From Macrosoma leucophasiata (Eukaryota > Arthropoda > Insecta > Lepidoptera > Hedylidae): DNA of 64,000 nt. How positions within the stretch are numbered: the stretch's first letter is position 1; each line of letters starts with the position of its first letter. This document shows, one piece after another, positions 1 to 9,769 of this stretch. Where the stretch lies: the NCBI GenBank assembly GCA_036365455.1, contig JAWQUS010000017.1, forward strand, positions 1,116,001-1,180,000, written 5' to 3'. Below the pieces are notes generated by a model, which had not been told where the DNA came from, ran no database searches, and saw only the letters and a list, made by a program, of their open reading frames with translations. The translations under genes and the position numbers were made by a program.

Positions 1-382
1 AACACAGTGACACGTAATTTTTTTATATTAGATTATTCGTAGGAGCCTATACAAAGTAAGTTACTTAGTGTATGAGGTAAGTTAGTTACCCGAGAGATAA
101 GGGTGCTTTAGGCTTTTCATTGCGCCACTAGTGCCTTTTTGAGTTGTTAATATTTCCAGTTAAATAACCATTTCATTTTATGAAAAAATTCAAAGTTTTT
201 TTATTTACCTACTAGTCAGCAATTTGTTTCGATGGTTGGTACCAACTCTTTTATTACATTCCTACCCATTATCTCTATTACGAGTGTTCGGCATCTGGTA
301 GATCATATGATAATGAAAGTGGACTGTATAATTATACTTGGTTTATTGATTCGTAAATTGTTCTACAATGATTCGTCCGAGA
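1..382. other. AT-rich sequence, no gene seen
   Basis: No coding pattern or intact element is visible. Positions about 90-115 (GATAAGGGTGCTTTA) weakly resemble the repeat found twice at 1214-1385 and 1737-1912, so this may be a decayed third copy. Confidence 0.3.
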
Positions 383-540
383 CGCAAGCGCGCGCATAGT
401 ATCACCGGTGGTGAGATGGCAAGTGGAAGTCGCGGCCCGCGCGCCGCTCCGCCCGCCGCCCGCGCCGCTAGCTCGCCTCCTCCTCTTCGCTCCGCTGCAC
501 CTTGCGCACATATGCGCACGGTCGCGCAGACAACGAGGAT
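383..540. other. Short GC-rich segment
   Basis: A run dominated by CGCGGCCC, GCCGC and CGCG words sits in otherwise AT-rich DNA. An 81-codon open frame on the minus strand spans 332-577, but its arginine- and alanine-rich product is what GC-rich DNA gives by chance. It could be a piece of a transposon promoter or a small CpG-rich remnant; nothing adjacent looks like a gene. Confidence 0.4.
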
Positions 541-566
541 GAATTAGAATTACAACATAATAATTA

Positions 567-936
567 GAAGCGCGCATGGCCCCGCGGCTGGTGTAGATCG
601 CTTACGATCGTAAGCGATCTACTCGGTTAAGCGATACGGGCGCGGTTGGGTGTGTGATGGGTGACCGCTAGTGGCAAATTAAAATGCGCGTTTCCGTGTT
701 TCGGAGGGCATGCTAAGCCGTCAGTCCCGGTTGCTATCGATATATAGCAGTTGTTAAAACCTTGTCGGAGGCCTTATGGGCGGTTTGAAAACATTCGAAT
801 GCGTGTTGGCCACTAACCCGTATCCACCAACCCGCATTGGAGTAGCGTGGTGGAGTAAGCTCCAGGCCTCCCCCCAAAAAGGGGAGAGACACATGCCCAG
901 CCATGGGACGTTTCAAGCGTTGCCATAATTATTATA
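567..936 (+). mobile_element. SINE with 5S rRNA-like head (copy 1)
   Basis: The head reads GCGCGCATGG...GGTTAAGC, then GGGCGCGGT, then GATGGGTGACCGCT, in the order and spacing of the 5S rRNA internal promoter (box A, intermediate element, box C). The body continues through CCTTGTCGGAGGCCTTATGG to GCCCAGC-TGGGACG and an (ATT)-like tail. Positions 593-622 form a perfect 30-bp palindrome, expanded relative to the 20-bp hairpin at that spot in the other copies. Confidence 0.75.
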
Positions 937-1213
937 ATTTGAGGAAATAAATTCTTGTAACCGCCTTGTAACTTTCATACTTAGTACTCTTACACTATAA
1001 CTCACGGTTGGTCTAAAATAGTATCCAGTGAGATTGAGAAGCGTAACCGTTTACTAAACCTGTTAACATTCTTTATATATCTTATTAATTAATTCGGAAT
1101 TCTTCACCAAACAGGATCCCACTAACAACTGTAAAAATACAACAAATTAAAGGATGCCTACTTCATAAAAATAACGTTATAGCATATTTAATGCATTCAC
1201 AAAGTGGTCTCAA

Positions 1214-1385
1214 TTCTAAAAGCCGAGAGCTGGAGAGATCGTAATTAAAACCCAAAAGACTCAGCGCCGCGCTGTAAGCCTATGAGGCTTGTTATTTGAG
1301 ATAAGGGTGCTCTATCTGAAAGGTGAGTGCGCTTTTAATGGTATTTCCACTTGTACCTTTTAAGCGTTTTTTTAGGATTTCTAAC
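1214..1385 (+). repeat. Unassigned ~175-bp repeat, copy 1
   Basis: Begins AAAGCCGAGAGCTGG and contains GATAAGGGTGCTCTAT. A second copy in the same orientation lies at 1737-1912, and the two bracket one antisense SINE. No coding or tRNA signal; family unknown to me. Confidence 0.6.
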
Positions 1386-1398
1386 TATTAATTTTTAT

Positions 1399-1670
1399 TT
1401 TTTTTATGCAATGAAGGTGGCTTACAAGCCTGCAGTTCACATTGATGTTAAGTGACGACTGTGCAGCCTATAGACACAAAGACCAGAGGTCAAAATGCAA
1501 ATGCGTAGCCACCCCTGTGACCTTTGTTGTTATGTCTCTGTGATAATCATTACGGGGCCATACGCTACCATCTAACACGATAGTGCTGAACACTATCATT
1601 TAGCGGCAGATAGATTAGGTAATGCGGTGGTGCTTACGCCCTCGAGCTCTTACATTGGATCTCTACCAGT
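1399..1670 (-). mobile_element. Bm1/Metulj-type SINE (SINE-A)
   Basis: Antisense copy, poly(T) at left and CTACCAGT at right. It carries the family marks CAGTTCACATTGATGTTAAG and TTTAGCGGCAGATAGATTAG. It lies between the two copies of the 175-bp repeat. Confidence 0.85.
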
Positions 1671-1736
1671 AAAACAGATGAGTAATATATGAACACATTC
1701 AAATATATTTTTTTTATTTTTTGACTTTTTACTTAA

Positions 1737-1912
1737 TTCTGAAAGCCGAGAGCTGGCGAAACCGTAATTAGAGCCCTGAATAAGGCTCGGCGCCGCGCAG
1801 TGAGCCTATGAGGCGAGTTTGTTATTTGAAAGATAAGGGTGCTCTATTTGAAAGATGAGTGCGCTTGTGATGGTATTTTCACTCGTACCTTTAAGCATTT
1901 TTTAAGATTTCA
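1737..1912 (+). repeat. Unassigned ~175-bp repeat, copy 2
   Basis: Matches 1214-1385 across its length with small indels, for example GAAAGCCGAGAGCTGG and AAGATAAGGGTGCTCTAT. Confidence 0.6.
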
Positions 1913-1979
1913 AATTAAACTAACACTTATATTTTACTTTTTAATATTTTAACTTATTCATGTATTGCTCATCAGTTTT

Positions 1980-2060
1980 ACTGGTAGTAGAAAGAGTAGG
2001 GACTTGAGGGCGTAGGCAACGCCGCATTACCCATTAGCTAATGTATCTGCCGCTAAAATA
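1980..2060 (+). mobile_element. SINE-A, 5' fragment
   Basis: Starts ACTGGTAGTAGA and contains GGGCGTAGGCAACGCCGCAT and TATCTGCCGCTAAA; only the first third of the element is present. Confidence 0.65.
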
Positions 2061-2100
2061 AACTGGAGTGTAATAAAAATAACCGGTTTTCAATAAATGC

Positions 2101-2371
2101 ATGTGTATATATATGTACACACGGTACATGTACCAAAACAACATTTTTTTACAAGTTTTGTCTGTTTGATTGTTCCGGCTTATCTCGGAGCGACTGAAAC
2201 GATTTTGAAGAAATTTTCACAGGCAGATAGCTTATGTAATACAAAGTAACTAAGGCTAGTTTTGTTTATGAATTAAATTATACTAGATGAGCCCACGTCT
2301 TCGTCCGTGTAGATACTGAACAAAAATTTTGTTAAATTCTACGCAGACGAAGTCTCGGGCATAGCTAGTCA
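2101..2371 (+). mobile_element. Non-autonomous Helitron-like fragment (H1 family)
   Basis: Contains GGTACATGTACCAAAACAAC, a GTCTGTTTGATTG stretch, GGCAGATAGCTTATGTAAT, the subterminal CCCACGTCTTCGTCCGTG, and ends AGCTAGT. CTAGT at the 3' end is the usual Helitron terminus, and the family resembles the Lep1-type non-autonomous Helitrons of Lepidoptera. At least six related copies lie in the window. Confidence 0.65.
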
Positions 2372-5035
2372 CAGTGACAAAAGTCTATCAGAGACATTGT
2401 CTCATTTAAAAAAAACTGTTCCAGTACTGAAAAGGGTGCCTCGCGGTGCTAGGACAACCGCAGCACAGGTCTTGTAAAAAAATGGTAAGTGTCTCCATGC
2501 CGTAAGCACACAAAATTATTTTAGCGCCTGGGAACTCACTGGGAGCTCACTTTCCCTTACAGAGTTTTACATTTCGATAAAATTTTAGCGGCCAAAAAAT
2601 CTATAACATCTTTAATAAAACAAAATTGTACGTCCTTGATTCCCATTCCTGACTCAAAATTATTTTGTAAACAAAATAGACATGTTACTTACGTAGAATC
2701 GAAATTAAGGGACGGTGACATTAAAGGAGCGGCACGAGTGCTTTTTAGTACCGATACAATCGCTCCCGAATCCCCAAGCACCCTTGCTAGCAAGCTTGCT
2801 TGCTTGCTTGCCCTTGAGAGCAAGCACCTAAGCCCTGCGGATGGCCTTATTTTCCCTGAACCTCCTGAACCCAGTGAATCACTATCTGTGACTGCCAACC
2901 AGGTGGCCACGGCGGTGAGCTCTTTCCGCAGCAGTTCTGCCGGCGGCCTCGATGCCTTGTCGCCGCAACACCTGAAAGACCTGCTGAGCCCTGGCGCCGG
3001 GGTGGTTGGTGAGTTGCTGCTGAGAAAGCTCACGGCTGTGATCAATTTGATGCTGGGCGGCGGTGTGAATGATGCTGTAATTGAAGCATTATACGGTGCC
3101 AACCTTTGTGCTCTGATTAAGCGCGATGGCGGCATCCGTCCCATTGCCGTTGGCACCACATACAGACGTACGGCAGCCAAAATTTGTTGCCAATTCTACA
3201 CGGACACCTTGTCAAAAAAAAATTCAACCCTACCAATTGGGCTTCGGCTCAAAGGGAGGTTGTGAGGCTGCCTTACATGCCCTCTCTAGTTACCTAGACA
3301 GTGGGAAGGTGAGGTCATTCTGAAAAATGCATTCAACGCCGTAAACAGAGATGTCCTGCTGGCTGAGGCTAAGAAAGAAACCCCCAAAATTTTTAGTTTT
3401 CTTTGGCAGTGTTATAGACACCAATCTAAATTAATGTACAAGGACCATTGTTTACTTTCAGCTGTCGGCTGCCAGCAGGATGATCCTCTTGGGCCAATCA
3501 TTTTCAGCCTAGCTATTCACCCCATCATTCAACAATTAAATTTCAAATTTAACGTTTGGTATTTAGATGACGGGACCCCAGGAGGCAGCGTAGATTCAGT
3601 TCAACTCCATTGGCCTAGAATTAAATACAGGAAAATGTGAAATATATTTCCCAGAACGGACAGACAGACTAACATCTCTCTCAAAATTTTCCGAAATTGC
3701 CCCTAATATTAAAGTTATGGAAAAAAACTCCTTGCGCCTCCTGGGCGCCCCAATTTTTGATGATTCTTTTCCTTCCTTTGTAGAAGAAAAGATCCAAAAT
3801 TTTTGTGAAATTTCTAAGAAACTGTCCGAAATTAATGTTCATTCTGCTTATACGCTGTTTCGATACTGTTCTTTCGGCCCTAAATTTATATACTATCTCC
3901 GATGTTCCCCTTTATGGAAATATACGGAACTACTAATAAAGATTGACTCAATCATCAGAACAACGATGATGACCATTTTCAACACGACTCTGGACGACCG
4001 CGCGTGGGATCAGGCCACTCTTCCCATCCGACTGGGTGGCCTAGGCGTCCGCAAAATTTCTAGTATAAGTCTACCGGCGTTCTTGTCCTCGGTCCACGGC
4101 ACTAATAATTTAACCAGGAAAATTTTATCAACCACACTGGTGAATTTTGAAGTGCCGTGCTTGACCGACGCCTTGAGCGCCTGGAAAACGACTTGCCCAA
4201 ATATGAACCTACCGGGTAACCTCTCTTCACAGCGACAGTAGGACGCACCACTCTGCACGGTACGGAAAAATCTTATAAATACGTCAACCAACGCTGCGGA
4301 GCGAGCCCGTCTTCGGGCGCTTGGAGAGTGGGAATCCGGTCTCTGGTTACAGGCTTTGCCATCATCCAGCATCGGGACAATGATGGATGACATCACCTTC
4401 CGGCTCGCTACTTGCCTCCGCCGAGGCACATCTTGCTGCGCTCCGCATCGCTGCCCCTATGGTGAAGCTGTCGACCGCCTGGGGCACCACGGTCTCTCCT
4501 GCGGTAGAAGTGCCGGCAGATTCACCAGGCACGCCCAAATAAATGACATTCTGCGCCGAGCCCTTTCCACCGCCGGCGTGCCAGCCATATTAGAACCCAA
4601 CGGCCTGGCACGTGACGATGGAAGGAGATCGGACGGTATGTTATTGATATCCTGGAAGATGGGTAGGCCTTTGGTGTGGGACGCAACTTGCGTTGACACC
4701 TTAGCGCCATCCCATCTTCCAAGCACGGCGTACTCCGCTGGCACTGCTGCTGCAACTGCGGAGACCCTGAAACAGCGCAAATATAGTACCCTTCCAGAGG
4801 ACTATATATTTGTGCCTTTCGGGGTCGAAACTCTTGGTCCATGGGGCCCCAGTGCTCAGCTCTTATTCAAAGAGATCGCGAAACAGCTGGTTGACACTTC
4901 CCGTGACCAGAGGGCTGGCCAATTTTTAGGTCAAAGAATCAGCATTGCCATCCAACGAGGCAATGCTGCCAGCCTTCTGAGTACCATAACACAGGAAGGC
5001 AGTGATGCTGGATTTTGAGATGCATGTTGTTTTTA
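2372..5035 (+). pseudogene. Non-LTR retrotransposon reverse transcriptase relic with endonuclease-like C-terminus
   Basis: Coding similarity starts directly after the Helitron terminus and runs through about 880 codons in several frames. In order: a KRVPRGART segment near 2427-2455; the N-terminal RT block (GGIRPIAVG, about 3132-3158); LGFGSKGGCEAALHA (about 3238-3282); a broken motif A that reads ILKNAFNAVNRD where a catalytic Asp is expected; CQQDDPLGP, where family members usually have CQQGDPLGP; and the catalytic Y-L-D-D box at 3559-3570. From 3612 to 5018 one frame is open except for a TAG at 4239, probably an old Trp codon. The C-terminal part has HGLSC, ILEPNGL, RRSDG and LVWDATCVDT, a spacing like a PD-(D/E)XK (restriction-like) nuclease. 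Frameshifts occur near 3213-3221 (poly-A run), near 3318 and near 3605. The 5' end is missing. It is a dead copy; exact clade unsure (R2-like group or another REL-endonuclease clade). Confidence 0.75.
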
Positions 5036-5565
5036 GTTTAGTTTTAACTTTATATTATGTAAATATTATTTAGGTTTTAAATTTATTTTAATGTTTTTTT
5101 TATTACGTAGATTAGTTTAGTTATTTGTCTGTTTAATATTGCATACTTAATCACAAGGACTATGATTTTATAGAATGTCTTGTAGGTACAATATTTACCC
5201 GTCACAATTAATAATTATGTATTCGCAAAATTATCTCAGTCCTGAAAATCCGGAAGCTCATAACTTACAATCGACGTCACACGACAATGCTAGTTAAAAT
5301 CAATAACCCAACTGCAATCATATTATTGAAATGTAGGAATAACATATTATGCGGACGAGATCCGATAACGGAAGCAAATATTGGATGGGAATATTTTAAT
5401 TTTAACACGTAATATTCCCAAGTAATATTTACTGAATAATATTTGATATTCGTCGAAATATTCGACTGGGAACGTAATGTATATTTTATACTGTTTCACC
5501 ACTCCGTACAACCGAATATACAATTATTATTGAAAAGTTTTATAGCGGCGTTGTGCACGTTCGTG
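5036..5565. other. Unassigned AT-rich sequence
   Basis: The first ~150 bases after the retrotransposon stop codon are T-rich and may be its 3' UTR. Beyond that I see no gene, repeat or tRNA-like signal. Confidence 0.35.
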
Positions 5566-5569
5566 ATGG

Positions 5570-5640
5570 GTACAAAATGTTAAAATCACGTCAAGACACG
5601 TGACAATGATAGTCGTAGTCATAGTCATAGTCATAGTCAT
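5570..5640 (+). repeat. Minisatellite-bearing repeat fragment with TAGTCA hexamers
   Basis: ATCACGTCAAGACACGTGA is followed by about four TAGTCA units ending at 5640. The same lead-in (CGCGTCAGGACACGTGA) precedes the GGT-rich minisatellite near 51861, so this looks like another member with a different expanded motif. Confidence 0.5.
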
Positions 5641-5723
5641 TTATTTGCTAACCAAGAAGATACTTAAAGGTTTTAAAATTAGGTTGAAGTAATACTTAGT
5701 TATATCTATATATCTATATTAGT

Positions 5724-6056
5724 CGAAGCGCGCATGGCCTTGCGGCTGGTGTAGATCGTAAGCGATCTACTCGGTTAAGCATTACGGGCGCGGTCGGGTG
5801 TGTGATGGGTGACCGCTTGTGGCAAATTAAAAATGCGCGTTTCCGTGCTTCGGAGGTCACGTTAAGCCGTCAGTCCCAGTTGCTATCGATATATAGATTA
5901 GAGAAAACTTCCGACAGCGGGTTGGCCACTAACCCGTATCTCCACCAATCGGCATTGGAGCAACGTGGTAAAGTAAGCTCCAGGCCTCCCCCTAAAAAGG
6001 GGAGAGACTCGTGCCCAGCAGTGAGACGTATAATGGGTTGCCATTATTATTATTTA
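5724..6056 (+). mobile_element. SINE with 5S rRNA-like head (copy 2)
   Basis: The best head of the family: GGTTAAGCATTACGGGCGCG then GATGGGTGACCGCTTGTGG, aligning to the 3' half of 5S rRNA including box C. The body is shortened relative to copy 3, because the CCTTGTCGGAGGCC block is missing. It ends GGTTGCCATTATTATTATTT. Confidence 0.75.
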
Positions 6057-6299
6057 TAAATACTTAGTTGCCATTTTCTAGCACTGCAAAATATCATTCA
6101 TTTTTTTTTAAAACAAATTTTAAACGAAAACGTTTGATGTTTAGTTCAATCTGCTTTAAGTTATTCATCATTATCTAATCTTATTACTAACATTATTTAT
6201 ACATACAATGACATACACATTACATGTTTATTTTGTCATATTTAAATGTCTTATTTTATAGATAACATAAGTTTTAATTTACAATTTTTATACAATAGT

Positions 6300-6546
6300 A
6301 GCTGACTCGGCAAACTGCGTATTGCATCAGAATGAAATAATGTGTCAAAGGTTTGAGATACGGACTATTTGTATGGGAAAATGAAATTGTGTTTTTTACT
6401 TTTCCCCTTCAAATTCAGTACCTTTTAAACCTTCCGTGGACTTCCAAAAATCATTCAAAACAAAAATTTGCCAAATCGGTCCCGCCGTTCTCGAGTTTTA
6501 GCGAGACTAACGAACAGCAATTGATTTTTTTTATATATAGATTTAT
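6300..6546 (-). mobile_element. Non-autonomous Helitron-like fragment (H2 family)
   Basis: Begins AGCTGACTCGGCAAACTGCG and ends AACGAACAGCAATTGATTTT plus a TATATATAGAT tail. Copies at 28344-28606 and 37812-38016 share the same body. Read on the minus strand the terminus is the CAGCTA Helitron-type end. Confidence 0.6.
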
Positions 6547-6642
6547 TAAATGTCTTATTTTATAGAAAACATTATGATTTTAATTTACAATTTCAATAAT
6601 TATAATGTTTATACAATATACAAACCGCCATATTGATAAAAA

Positions 6643-6812
6643 ATGATGAAAATGTGTTCCAATACGTGTGAGACGGACACGAGAACAGAATTTCGTTCGC
6701 CTTCTTTTCGGGGAACTAATGACAGCTATCATGATGGTGATGGTAGTGGTGGTGATCAAAAATGCACAACGTCATTATTAAAGTTTTTACGTCTGCCGGC
6801 ACTCTCGGAGTG
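6643..6812 (+). repeat. Repeat with GGT-rich minisatellite core
   Basis: GTGATGGTAGTGGTGGTGAT is followed by CAAAAATGCACAACGTCATT and TTTTTACGTCTGCCGGC. The same order (GGT-rich tract, AATGCA-AACGT, CTTCTGTCGGC) occurs at 51880-52060 and 46441-46660. Confidence 0.55.
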
Positions 6813-6814
6813 GT

Positions 6815-7150
6815 TGCATGTATGTATCTTCACGCCATGTCCCTAACGGGGTAGGCAGAGAGTGTGGAGCGCCAGACATCCCGGTCCTGACATACCTCCC
6901 GTGCCTCATCTATTTCATTCATCCATCCATTCATCATTCTCTTCATACATGCACGCCGATTCTTAAGACATTTGACCCCACCATCAGACAGTACTCGACC
7001 TATTTGGTCTACGTTGGTCAGTGTTGATCTTCCTGGGCCTCGTCAACCATCCACATTCGCATTGTATATCTGTTCAGTCATTCGCTCATTCGACATTCCT
7101 TCTATATGCCCGAACCATCGGAGAATGCATTTTTTTCATTTTACACCGAT
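6815..7150 (-). pseudogene. 3' fragment of (ATAC)n-tailed LINE, copy C
   Basis: On the minus strand this is the same LINE 3' end as at 23761-24515 and 39317-40255: the marker CTACCCCGTTAGGGAC (here read in reverse complement at about 6837-6860), the segment coding for a GRPR-type motif, and the GTATGTATCTTCACGCC tail. It is more diverged than the other two copies, has frameshifts and is 5'-truncated at a SINE fragment. Confidence 0.7.
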
Positions 7151-7158
7151 AATAGGCT

Positions 7159-7270
7159 ATAGAACTCGCGGATATAGGCACCACCGCATTACCTAATCTT
7201 CGCGCCACTAATAGGTATTCAGATCTGTCAGGTTCCTATCAGGTCATTTCCCGGTACAGAGACATAACGT
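7159..7270 (+). mobile_element. SINE-A fragment, diverged
   Basis: ACTCGCGGATATAGGCACCACCGCATTACCTAATC matches the SINE-A 5' third in two adjacent blocks. The rest is poorly preserved (TCATTTCCCGGTACAGAGAC). Confidence 0.5.
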
Positions 7271-7377
7271 AGACCTCATGAGTAAAAAGCAACTCACTTA
7301 CATTGAAATCTCTGGATTTTATGTACATTACGTAGTGTACAGTATACACTTACCATTAATGAGAAATTAAAAAATAC

Positions 7378-7574
7378 GCTTACACTCACAGCCCCACACT
7401 AGGTATAAACCTGTGTCGAGGCAACCCGCCTTTTTACACTCACAATATATACACAAACACCCAGACCCGAAACAAATATCTGTAGGCCATAAAAATACTT
7501 GTCCTGGTGCGGGGATCGAACACGCGGCCCTTTGAAACAAACTGGATCATCACACCGCTGGACTAACCGAGTCG
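7378..7574 (-). mobile_element. tRNA-headed SINE (T1 family)
   Basis: On the minus strand it begins CGACTCGGTTAGTCCAGCGG (box A-like) and has a box B-like GTTCGATCCCCGCACC. The body follows with ATATTTGTTTCGGGTCTGGG and GTGTAAGCG at the 3' end. The tRNA-like strand reads right to left. One of about eight T1 copies. Confidence 0.75.
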
Positions 7575-7732
7575 TATATGCGTAAATTATACTTATGCGT
7601 ATTTTCCACTTCATAGCATTGAAAATCATAATTTGAAAAATACAGGTATATTATTCATGGAAGACATTACAATAGGTAAATTCCCATTGTAACAAAATGT
7701 CGAATCTCTTTCTTATATTCAAAATGTCAGCT

Positions 7733-7861
7733 TTACGAAAATTGATTTTCCTTAATTTCGTCCATCATTACGCGAAGGTCAATCCCTAAAGCTTCATCCA
7801 CGGCCAGATCACGTATCCGGTTGGTTACATAAAAAATATAAATAAGGTTTCTTTCGTTTCA
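7733..7861 (-). CDS. Unassigned open-frame tail, about 41 codons
   Basis: On the minus strand an open frame ends in TAA at 7733-7735 and has no in-frame stop back to 7859-7861. Its last 31 codons read like a real acidic-helical protein segment (VTNRIRDLAVDEALGI, then DLRVMMDEIKENQFS). There is no start codon and no clear splice acceptor. It may be the C-terminal end of a transposon protein or an orphan exon. I do not recognise it. No neighbour supports a host gene. Confidence 0.25.
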
Positions 7862-7997
7862 GGTACTATAATGATATCTTAATTCCTGTCCCGTTTTTAT
7901 CGTTGAATATATAAATGGTAAGTGATTATTATTGTATTCGTTTTCTCAAAAAAAAAAAAATTGTTATTGTTATTCTTAATGGCAAACCTCATCACTA

Positions 7998-8146
7998 TAA
8001 TTGTTTTATATTATTTCGCATTAACACATGCTTGTGAAATATATTTTAAAGAAAAATGGAAAGAAAAAATTGACTTCAGGCGAGACTCGAACTCGCGGCC
8101 ACTGGGAATCTAGTCCAGCCGCTCTTCCAACTGAGCTACCGAAGTC
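7998..8146 (-). mobile_element. tRNA-core element (T2 family)
   Basis: Left part is the family terminus TATTTCGCATTAACACATGC; 8072-8146 is a tRNA-like cloverleaf on the minus strand. Acceptor GACTTCG pairs with TGAAGTC, the D arm is GCTC/GAGC and the T arm is GCGAG/CTCGC around TTCGAGT. The anticodon arm pairs poorly, so it is not a working tRNA gene. It faces an inverted partner at 8205-8290. Confidence 0.65.
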
Positions 8147-8204
8147 CTGCCCGATTTGTCACCATAAGGCAATGCAATAAATGTGAAGGAAACATTTGAC
8201 AAAT

Positions 8205-8290
8205 CGAGCAGAACTTCGGTAGCTCAGTTGGAAGAGCGGCTGGACTAGATTCCAAGTGGCCGCGAGTTCGAGTCTCGCCTGAAGTTAATT
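8205..8290 (+). mobile_element. tRNA-core element (T2 family), inverted partner
   Basis: Nearly the exact reverse complement of 8072-8146: TTCGGTAGCTCAGTTGGAAG, then GCGAGTTCGAGTCTCGCC. The pair could fold into a ~75-bp stem with a ~64-base loop. Confidence 0.65.
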
Positions 8291-8389
8291 TTTTCTCATC
8301 ACTATAGTCGTAGCAGACCATTAGTGCTACGCTGGGGTCCTGGAGTCAGGAGCAATAAGAGATAAAGTTGTTTTTTTTTAAGTCAAAGT

Positions 8390-8580
8390 ATTGAAAGACA
8401 AGTAGGCGGGCCACCTGATGGAAAGTGGTCACCGTCGCCTATGAACATATGCAACACCAGGGGAGTCGCCAACGCGCTGCCAGCCCTGAAGGACTCTTTT
8501 GACGCCATTTTTGAAGAACCCCATATTGTAGCACCGAGTGAACACGATGTATGATCCCTAACCTTATCTCTGATACTACC
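8390..8580 (+). repeat. Lepidopteran dispersed repeat with GGCGGGCCACCTGATGG
   Basis: GTAGGCGGGCCACCTGATGG, AAGTGGTCACCGTCGCC and TTTTTGAAGAACCCCATATT are marks of a repeat I recall as common in moth and butterfly genomes. The distal half recurs at 26797-26985. Confidence 0.6.
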
Positions 8581-8585
8581 TGTTT

Positions 8586-8834
8586 CTTTTTTTTATGTAA
8601 TAAAGGTGGACGCATGCAGTTCACTTTGATGATAAGTGACTACAGCCTATAGACACCCACATCAGAACCAGAGGTCATAATTCAGATGCGTGGCCACTCT
8701 TGAGACTTTAGTTGATTTATTTCTGTAATAGTTAATACGGGCCTTTATTACCATCTAACTGGAGCTCGATAGTGCTGAATAGAACCCTCATTTGGCGGCA
8801 GATAGATTCGGTAATGCGAAGGCCTTCGAGTTAC
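8586..8834 (-). mobile_element. SINE-A, antisense, diverged
   Basis: From TTTTTTTTATGTAATAAAGG to GGTAATGCGAAGGCCTTCGA; the terminal CTACCACCAGT is lost. Confidence 0.75.
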
Positions 8835-8869
8835 AAAATTTGTTATTTTTCAAAATATATTTTTTTTAT

Positions 8870-8945
8870 GTAATTGAAGTGGTAAACAAGAATGCAGTTC
8901 ACATTGATGTTAAGTGATGACTGCAGCCTATAGACACCCACACAA
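8870..8945 (-). mobile_element. SINE-A, 3' fragment
   Basis: TTATGTAATTGAAGTGGTAA through CTATAGACACCCACAC. A short inverted match of the adjoining CAAACGTCACT lies near 9057-9072. Confidence 0.7.
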
Positions 8946-9243
8946 ACGTCACTCAATTTTAAGTAGCCCTCAAATGAGCGCTATCTATATCGTCTGAACG
9001 TGTTTTATGAACACAGAGTTTCATACATACAGAAAACTTTTAAGTCCCACTTAGATTTAAGTGACGTTTGAGTATTTGGCCGTGTGTCTGTTACTTTGGT
9101 AAAGCTGAGCATAACTATCTCTATTGCTCAATAGGTGACCTTGAGCCTTCTTAAAATTCCTGTATTGTGTAACCACGTTCCAGTACCGTACGTCATCAAT
9201 AGTAAAATACACTGGCCAATCAGCAATACCAATACACTGGTAT

Positions 9244-9531
9244 ACTGGTGATAGAGCTCCAGTGACGGAGCTCGCGGGCGTAGGCACCACCTTATTACCT
9301 AATATACTTGCCGTTAAATGGTAGTGTTCAGCACTATCGTGTTCCGGTCAGGTGGTAATGTACGGCTCTGTAATTTCCGGCACAGAGGCATAACACCTAA
9401 TGCCTCAGGACTGGCAGCGCATTTGCATTTTGACCTCTGGACATTGTGTGGGTGTCTATAGGCTGCAGTCATCACTTAACATCAATGTGAACTGCACGCT
9501 TGTTTGCCACTTTTATAACATAAAAAAAAAA
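9244..9531 (+). mobile_element. SINE-A, nearly full length
   Basis: ACTGGTGATAGAGCTCCAGT at the 5' end, TACTTGCCGTTAAATGGTAG in the middle, and GCCACTTTTATAACAT plus ten A residues at the 3' end. Confidence 0.85.
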
Positions 9532-9769
9532 CGAAAATCACATACGCATCAATGAAAATGTAGGCCTTTTTGTTTTGCTCACAAAATATTAATAAAAAAA
9601 AATAATAACCACGTGTCATGAAAATAAACGGATCTTATTCGGATATAAAATGAACAGCGTGGAGGATTTATTGCAACTGTTACACATTGTCAACATATTG
9701 TTTATAATCTATAAACCACTTGTTCATCGCTAACAAACCAAGGTTATTTTCATTTGCGGAAAACCACGG

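Noticed and set aside
3126..4842. Overlapping minus-strand frames within the RT relic
   Set aside because: GC-rich coding DNA gives antisense frames; only the plus strand shows RT and nuclease motifs.
5565..5605. E-box-like CACGTG sites as regulatory elements
   Set aside because: GACACGTGA occurs as part of a dispersed repeat (also near 51868), with no gene nearby to regulate.
8072..8146. A tRNA gene on the minus strand
   Set aside because: Cloverleaf arms are present, but the anticodon stem pairs poorly and the same unit with the same flanks recurs in at least six places, so it is a mobile tRNA-like core.
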